Below are positions 58,335-64,000 of a stretch of 64,000 bases of DNA, one piece after another. Each line of letters opens with the position of its first letter. Position 1 is the first letter of the stretch. The position numbers and the translations under genes were made by a program. The DNA comes from Gentiana macrophylla (Eukaryota > Streptophyta > Magnoliopsida > Gentianales > Gentianaceae), in NCBI GenBank assembly GCA_026214975.1, contig JAOBSW010000639.1, forward strand, positions 1 through 64,000, read 5' to 3'. The notes beneath the pieces were generated by a model that did no database searches, was not told the origin of the DNA, and was given only the letters and a program-made list of their open reading frames with translations.

Positions 58335-58550
58335 GTAAGCGTTTATTGTTTTTATTTTCACTCCATCGCAATTTGGGGTCACAAATCACGTAACCCATTT
58401 CTCCCGCATCTAATTTTGTTTTTATTTTTCTGTTTTTGTTTTTGGTTGTTGGATGGTGGTTCGGTTGGCGTGGTTGCGGTTGGATGGGGGTGTTGTGTTT
58501 TTGTTTGGTGGCGGGTTGATTCGGTTGAATCATTATCCTTTGGTTTGTAG
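58335..58550 (+). other. Candidate leader intron before the 3' ORF
   Basis: Donor GATTTG/GTAAGC at 58335 and acceptor TTTGGTTTGTAG ending 58550, 5 bases before the ATG at 58556. The 216 bp inside are T-rich (TTTTGTTTTTATTTTTCTG), as plant introns are. Confidence 0.5.
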
Positions 58551-58555
58551 CGAAA

Positions 58556-59816
58556 ATGTCTCGACGTGATGGTAAGCACCGATGGGTGAAACCCATGTAG
58601 ACGTAAAAAACGTAAGCAAGATGATTCGCCCCCTCGTCACCCCATGGTGGAATTAGGATTGGTAGCCCTAGGGCCCCCACTCGAGAGGCCGTACTTTACC
58701 GCTTGCTTGCCCCGTTTCATCACCGAAAGCCATGAACTTATATACCCAGGAATATGTCGCCCGTGAAATGTTGATTGAACGCGCATTGGTAGAAGACAAG
58801 GTCGATCCCGAGTTTGTCAAGTCGCCAAGGATAAGAATTGGGAAGCTTTAATGGTTATTCCAAACACACTCGTCAATGATACCTTGGTCGAGAGTTCTAC
58901 GCCAACCTTGATGCCAAACATCTAGAGGCCGGGTTCGTGATGGTTCGAAAATCCAGGTTCCCTTTACTCGAAGGTCATCAATGAGAAATATAAGTTTGAG
59001 GATGATTTAGAAGGTGTCGATCATAGGGATGACATCAAGGCGTTAGTAGATGGTGATTGTGACCCCTTAGAGGATCTGCGAGTTTTGATTGACAAGGATA
59101 TCCCGTGGACTTATAAGTCCGGCAGAGGGATGAGCGTAAAAACATCACCACTACACACCGCCGAGGATTGGCGGGTAAAGTGTAAGTTCATTCGTATCAG
59201 GCTCCGCCCAATGCAGACAATATCACTCATTTTGGTCTTGAAGATCTCGGTCTATTGTATGCTATGGAGTGGGGTATAGAGGTGAATGTCGGGCGGTCAT
59301 TTATGCCGAAGTCTACAAGCATCTCAAGAATCCAAACCGTTGCATAATTTGCCCTCATCTTATCCATGGCCTATGCTTAGACGCCAAGGTGCCGGAATAC
59401 AAATCCGATCACAGCCTAAGAATCCAAGGGCATTCAGAGAGAAGTCAAGAGGCTCGCCCCAAAATCCTCCGCTCATGCCGCCACTCCTACTCCTCCCGGG
59501 TCGCCTTCCGTGACCGCTTACTCTTTCTCCTTCCGACAGACTCGGCTAAGCATTGCGCATACATCTGCGTAAATGGATGCGTATTCTTTGTTGCCAATGT
59601 AATGACATTCTCGCGAATCGCTTGAAATGAACCGGGCCATCCAATTACTCAGAATCAAGGTTTGCTCCAAACACAACCGAGTTCTGTTTGACGATGAGGT
59701 GGAGAGCACTATTGCTCAGATCATACCAAAGCGCCCGAGACGGCTAGAGATGATGAGGGTGATGCCAGTGACGCCGCTGCTGCTACAAGTGCAGATGAGC
59801 CGGAGTCTGATGATTA
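58556..59816 (+). pseudogene. Athila 3' ORF (env-like/plant transposon protein domain), many shifts
   Basis: ATGTCTCGACGTGATGGTAA starts a frame that soon stops. Later pieces in three frames carry EYVAREMLIERALVEDKVDP, REFYANLDAKHLEAGFVMVR, a VPFT/IN.KY type stretch, and ITHFGLEDLGLLYAMEWGIE. This is the domain found in the third ORF of Athila and Calypso-like elements, sometimes called env-like. I see no convincing signal peptide or membrane span. At least six shifts or stops break it. Confidence 0.75.
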
Positions 59817-61590
59817 GTGCTATTTTTGTTTCTCTGTTTCCGATTTTGAAGTTGTACTAGACTTGTCTACTTTTTCTTTCTGTTTTCTATTGCTACTTGT
59901 GTTTTCCTTTGACCGTTAAAACTTGTGTTGACCTGCTCCTGGATGGTTTTCTTTAACTAGTTACTGATTATGTTTGATGTTTGTGGTGATAACTGATTGC
60001 TCTCGCTTTGTTATTTTCTCTTCCCGCTGTCATTTTCCGCTTGAACGCGACGTTTTATGATCGAACGGGCGCTCGCGCCGCTTCGTTACGTAAATTGAGT
60101 CTCTCGTTTTATTTATGCCGTTTGAACGCCGCTGTTCGCGACGCAGAACGGGCGCTCCACCCCGCACAACTGCAATTCATCTTCTCGCTTCTCTTTTCAA
60201 TTAATAACCTTAGATAATTGTATATGCATACTTCATGATTCTTTGTTCGATCCTTTCACCTATGCATCTATCTGGATTCAATGTGATTTTCCCCGATTTC
60301 CCTAGTTTTTCGTGTATGGTGTCTCTCACTTGCTACTGGTGCCCTACGTCCTCTCTTTTCATGGACATCGTTGGTATGCTCTTCATGCTGCTACCTACAA
60401 CCGATTCCCACTCTCGCTAAAACCAAAAAAAAAAAAAAAACGCTAAGTACTCTTCTACATTTTCTTTTGGACAACTTGAGGACACGTTGTCAATTAAGTG
60501 GGGAGGGATTATTCAATTTTAATCTATATTATCTTTACTCATAATTTCTTAATTCCATGCAAAATGAGTAATTTTGAACTTTTCTTTTGTTTTGTCTCGA
60601 ATAGGCGAATGCATATATTGTCTCGAGTTTATATCATTGAAGCATTATCTTACATATTTAGTTGTTTCACCCCTATTTATCACGTGCCATAGTAGATGAT
60701 GAGCTATACTTTTAAGCTATGCCCAATTTGATTAGAAATGTTTGATGATTATCATATGTTCCTTGCTAGCATACAATTTTGAAATTTTTAATGGTTTGTA
60801 TTTGAAATTAAGAGTACGTCATACTGTGAATATCCGTAAGTTTGAATGTGATAAGTGAATGGTAACTAATGTCCTTACGTAATAATTAACAATTAAATCA
60901 TTGATCGGGGTGTTATGCTCAAGAGGTTTAAATTGCTTCTAGCATGTTAACCATCGCCAATTTGTAAATCTCGAACAATGAAAAATTAGTTGTGTGTGTC
61001 GGGAGTGGTTTATGATTTGAGTGTGATAGGGTATAGCACGTATGTCCTACTCCACTATGACGACCAAGAGCTTACGACAATCAGTAAAAGTCGCCTTATG
61101 ATTGGAGTAAGGTAGGGATTATCTCGAAATGTCCTATTCTACTATGACGGGCAAAAGCTTATTATTCGATGTGTTCTTCAAAAAAAAAAAAAAAAAAAAA
61201 AAAAAAAGTGTGTTATTATGAATAAGTCAAGGACTTAGTCACCATATACTTGATCCCAAAGAGAAACCGAAAGATATGTTGTAGGGATTATCCTCTAAGT
61301 ATGTCGGAAATAAGTTTAAATACTTCTGTTAATATTTTCGAATATGTATGCTTCGTGAAGCGCTTGTGATAATCGCTTTGATTTCTAATTGAAAATGGAT
61401 GTTAGCTAGCTTTGCTCGGATTGTTTTCGAGTGTGGATTTAGTAGAAATTTATTATGGCGATGCACACATACACTTGGGTGAATCTCTAAACTACTAAAT
61501 ATGTTTTATATATTTGCTAAGATATGTATTTATCTCGGGCAATGATTATGTAGTGTTTTGTTGGGACGAACAAAAAGCTAAGTGGGGAGT
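59817..61590 (+). other. Athila 3' untranslated region
   Basis: About 1.77 kb without protein motifs. It holds GC-motif copies at 60051-60160, an A17 run at about 60424, a 28-base A-run at 61180-61207, a repeated phrase GTCCTA(C/T)TC.ACTATGACG (61044 and 61128), and the purine tract AAGTGGGGAGT at 61580-61590. Confidence 0.7.
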
Positions 61591-62996
61591 TGTTAAGGGC
61601 TAATTTATATGAAATTTTATGATAACTTCCTATAAATTTCCCACATTATGAATATTTTGCATTGAATTTGGGCTTTATAATTAATTTAATGAGTAAAGTT
61701 GCTTTCGAATTAATCAAGTGTAAAAATGGGCTTTAATTTGGGCTTTATTATAAATTTTATATCATTTTGGGCCATATTATGTTTTTGCATTTTTATTAAT
61801 TGTGATGTAGATGAAGATAAGATCAAATGATGAGGTGGAAGTGTAGATAAGAGCAAAGTTGTTAGAGGAGAGATGAAATGTGCATCAATAAGTGGATAGA
61901 ACGGTTACATCTCAACAAATTCAGTTGCAGGAAAACAGAACGGACGTTCTGTGGATGAAACGGGCGTTCAAGTGCAACAGAGAGTCTGGAAGCTGAGAAA
62001 ATGAGATCAAACGGGCGTCCCATGCATGGCTGGCGTTCCATCTGCAGAGTTGCTGGTTTTCTATAAATAGTCGTCACTTGTAATCTCAGATAGGAATTAT
62101 TAGATTTCATCTTTTTCCAGATCGAAAATCTGAGATTTCTCAGAGCTCAAACAGTCTCAAAAGTAGATTCAATTCACTTTTTAGTCTAGATTTTATGGAT
62201 TTCTCTTCAAGCTTTGTACTCAATCACTCCATGGATAGCTAAATGACTTTTGGCAAGCGTGGGGATGCAATTGTAATCAACAATCCCTGGTTTTCTTATA
62301 ATTAATCTTGTGTTCTTCAACAAAGGTTAGATCAATTAGCTTGCTTTATTCGTTTCAATTCGTTTACATCGAAAGATAACGATTTTATGATGCCTCATGA
62401 ATGAAAGTTTATGAATCTAGATCATCTTGCTAACTTGATTGAACAATTAGCTCTTAGCTCATAACGAAAGTTGCTAAATTAATTGTTCGGTCGTTAATCG
62501 AGGATTGCACACCGGATCGTTAATTGATACAAACGTTGTTAAGAAATTAATCGTTTTGCATGTGATAAGGTGAACCCGCCTTTTGTTGAAAAACACTTTT
62601 GGTTGATTGTAATTGAGCCTTTATTGTTGATTAAATTGCTGAACCAAATGTTTGCCTCTCTTTTCCCGAATTACTCGTTTATAATTGCATAAACTGTAGT
62701 TTTCTTTTCAGCTGCCGTTTAACTTAGTTAACTTAAAACGTCTTTCTTTCAGTCCGAGTGATCCTCTCATAGCTTTGAATCAGTCTTTGATTCTCTGTCT
62801 ATGCTCGTTGTACCGTTGAATCTAAACCATAAAACATCATCAAAAGTATATCCCTGTGGATCGATACCTATACTCATCTTACTATACTATCTACTACCCG
62901 ATATTCGGTCGGTTAGGAGGTAGTTTGCATAATAAGTATTGGTTTTATATAAATTGTTTTTGTTTTGAATGATTAATGCAAAAATTACTCCAAACA
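61591..62996 (+). repeat. 3' LTR of the Athila element
   Basis: 1406 bp, nearly identical to the 5' LTR; most differences are single-base changes in run length (see findings). Confidence 0.95.
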
Positions 62997-63240
62997 ATGA
63001 TACTTTTTTGAAAGGAAGAATGATACTTTCTGGGTGTGGTATTTCACGATGTATTTTTCCTTTTGGATCCAACTTTTTTTTTTTCTTTTTTGAAAAAGAA
63101 AGAAAAAGTTATCATTTGGACCGGCTTTTTAAAATATATGCTGTAAAGAAAGAAAATGTTATCCTTTGATCGACTTTTCAAAATATTTTGATTTATATTT
63201 TTTTTGTAGGCTATGCTAAAGTAGATAAGATTCTCAATTA
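62997..63240. other. Flank right of the Athila element
   Basis: AT-rich; contains two GAAAG(A)AAGAAAA..GTTATC phrases (63100 and 63147). No gene. Confidence 0.5.
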
Positions 63241-63273
63241 CGTGAATATATCTCTGATTATCGTTGTATAACC

Positions 63274-63656
63274 AGCGTGCAGATAGAATGGAGGAATTCC
63301 ATGGATTTAAACGGTGGTAATTATTATTTCTTAATTTTAGTTTACTATTTGAAAAACAGATTTTGCTTGTGATATTGATGATCATCATGAGGATGAGCTT
63401 TGTCCAAAGAAAGTCAAGAAAATTAAGTTTTCGATGATAACTATTTGACTTTGCTTGAAAAGAAAGTGCAAGAGCTGCACTTAGCAATGAAGATGAGGCT
63501 TATCAATTATATATTGTGAGTATGCACATACTAGAGGATTTAGTGTTCGGAAAGGAAATCAGGATTACTTTGCTGGTACCAAATAGTTGAGGTCTAAATT
63601 GTTTACATGTTCCAAGGAAGGTTCAAAGGACAAAAGGATCACTAAACGGGGAAATT
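63274..63656 (+). pseudogene. FAR1-type DNA-binding domain fragment
   Basis: A possible start exon (MEEFHGFKRW, 63287-63318) is followed by CDIDDHHEDELCPKKVKK, then by [32 protein letters not shown], a TAG, and [17 protein letters not shown]. The last part is the FAR1/FHY3 zinc domain (AY..Y..YA...GFSVRK...C.KEG..DKR), present in light-signalling transcription factors and in Mutator-like transposases. A one-base shift at about 63513 and a stop break it; no transposase core is in the window. Confidence 0.8.
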
Positions 63657-63689
63657 GAATTGTGCTCTCAGTTGGATCATTATGATAGA

Positions 63690-63850
63690 TTGATGTTGAA
63701 TCTAAAGGATCAACTGCTGGATAGATACCCTTGGCAGCTAATCCTCGTGATAGTACTGTAGTAGCATCTAAGTGTGCAAATGTCGTAACAGGGGCGGGAT
63801 CGGTTAAATTGTCTGCATGTACATATACTGCTTGGATAGAAGTTATGATC
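63690..63850 (-). pseudogene. atpB: Plastid atpB fragment
   Basis: Reads [40 protein letters not shown] and [12 protein letters not shown], a highly conserved part of the plastid ATP synthase beta subunit. The usual P-A-D-D is changed to H-A-D-N. Unrelated text follows on both sides. It abuts the FAR1 fragment in the opposite orientation, only about 35 bp away. Confidence 0.92.
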
Positions 63851-64000
63851 ATGGTTAGATGGGTTTTTGTATACTACAAAGTCTTCAAATTTAGAGTTTT
63901 ATAAAAATATAAAACATTCTTTTTGCTAGTATGTATCCAATTCCTTCAATATTATAAATTATATAATATGGTATGTATAAGAATATATTCAAGGACGGAG
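63851..64000. other. Window end, AT-rich
   Basis: Nothing recognised in the last 150 bp. Confidence 0.5.

Larger units (their letters stand above)
49413..62996 (+). mobile_element. Athila-type Ty3/gypsy element, 13.6 kb, complete structure
   Basis: Long LTRs (49413-50823 and 61591-62996), perfect ATGAT target duplication (49408-49412, 62997-63001), a tRNA-Asp primer site (TGGCGCCGTTGCCGGGGA) and an AAGTGGGGAGT purine tract before the 3' LTR. The tRNA-Asp site, long LTRs, long spacers, gag/pol style and an extra 3' ORF mark the Athila lineage. Gag and pol are split by many one-base shifts although the LTRs are nearly identical. A G/C-rich motif recurs through the element (see findings). Confidence 0.95.

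Noticed and set aside
57585..58680. Minus-strand ORFs opposite the Athila spacer
   Set aside because: Arginine/proline-rich shadows of GC-rich text, with no motif.
61862..62110. ORF inside the Athila 3' LTR
   Set aside because: Minus-strand shadow in the LTR; the equivalent frame in the 5' LTR is broken.

Overview
The window is nuclear DNA from a flowering plant, most likely a eudicot. It is AT-rich and dense in LTR retrotransposons primed by tRNA-iMet or tRNA-Asp. Gene pieces carry GT-AG introns, and there are fragments of plant mitochondrial and plastid genes. No intact ordinary protein-coding gene could be recognised; nearly all coding signal is retroelement, pseudogene or captured fragment.

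Layout. 1-6500 is AT-rich intergenic DNA with no recognisable gene. 6500-14100 holds two diverged copies of a segmental duplication (about 6.5-8.1 kb and 10.5-14.0 kb), each with a roughly 44 bp tandem array; the second copy contains exon-like pieces of an unidentified gene. 14.8-26.4 kb is a retroelement cluster on the minus strand: a 3.7 kb non-autonomous LTR element (14981-18706, TSD CTTTC) with gag and two unfamiliar ORFs but no pol, a 5.1 kb Ty1/copia element (19028-24119, TSD ATATT), and an older interrupted element carrying more unfamiliar ORFs (24229-26227). 27.4-28.6 kb holds an ABCB transporter pseudo-exon, a small antisense C2H2 zinc-finger gene candidate and a LINE remnant.

28.6-33.1 kb is a satellite of about 60 bp units, split by a 2.85 kb mosaic of mitochondrial cox3 and nad1, plastid rpoB and psbC, and a piece of a nuclear Argonaute gene. 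A plus-strand copia element follows (33088-38009). A replication protein A-like pseudogene lies on the minus strand at 39.6-41.7 kb. A Ty3/gypsy element occupies 43773-48824 (TSD TTATG). The last large block is a 13.6 kb Athila-type element (49413-62996, TSD ATGAT) with 1.4 kb LTRs, a tRNA-Asp primer site, gag, pol, a small accessory ORF and a 3' ORF. A FAR1-like fragment and a plastid atpB fragment end the window.

The most unusual observations are: (a) the organelle/nuclear mosaic with an embedded Argonaute fragment; (b) a GAACGGGCGTTC-like motif repeated through the Athila element, clustered just upstream of both the LTR TATA box and an internal TATA box that precedes the 3' ORF; (c) the non-autonomous LTR element with unfamiliar cargo ORFs, one internally duplicated; and (d) a zinc finger whose last histidine is supplied across a splice junction. 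Identifications come from reading translated motifs by eye; no database search was possible.
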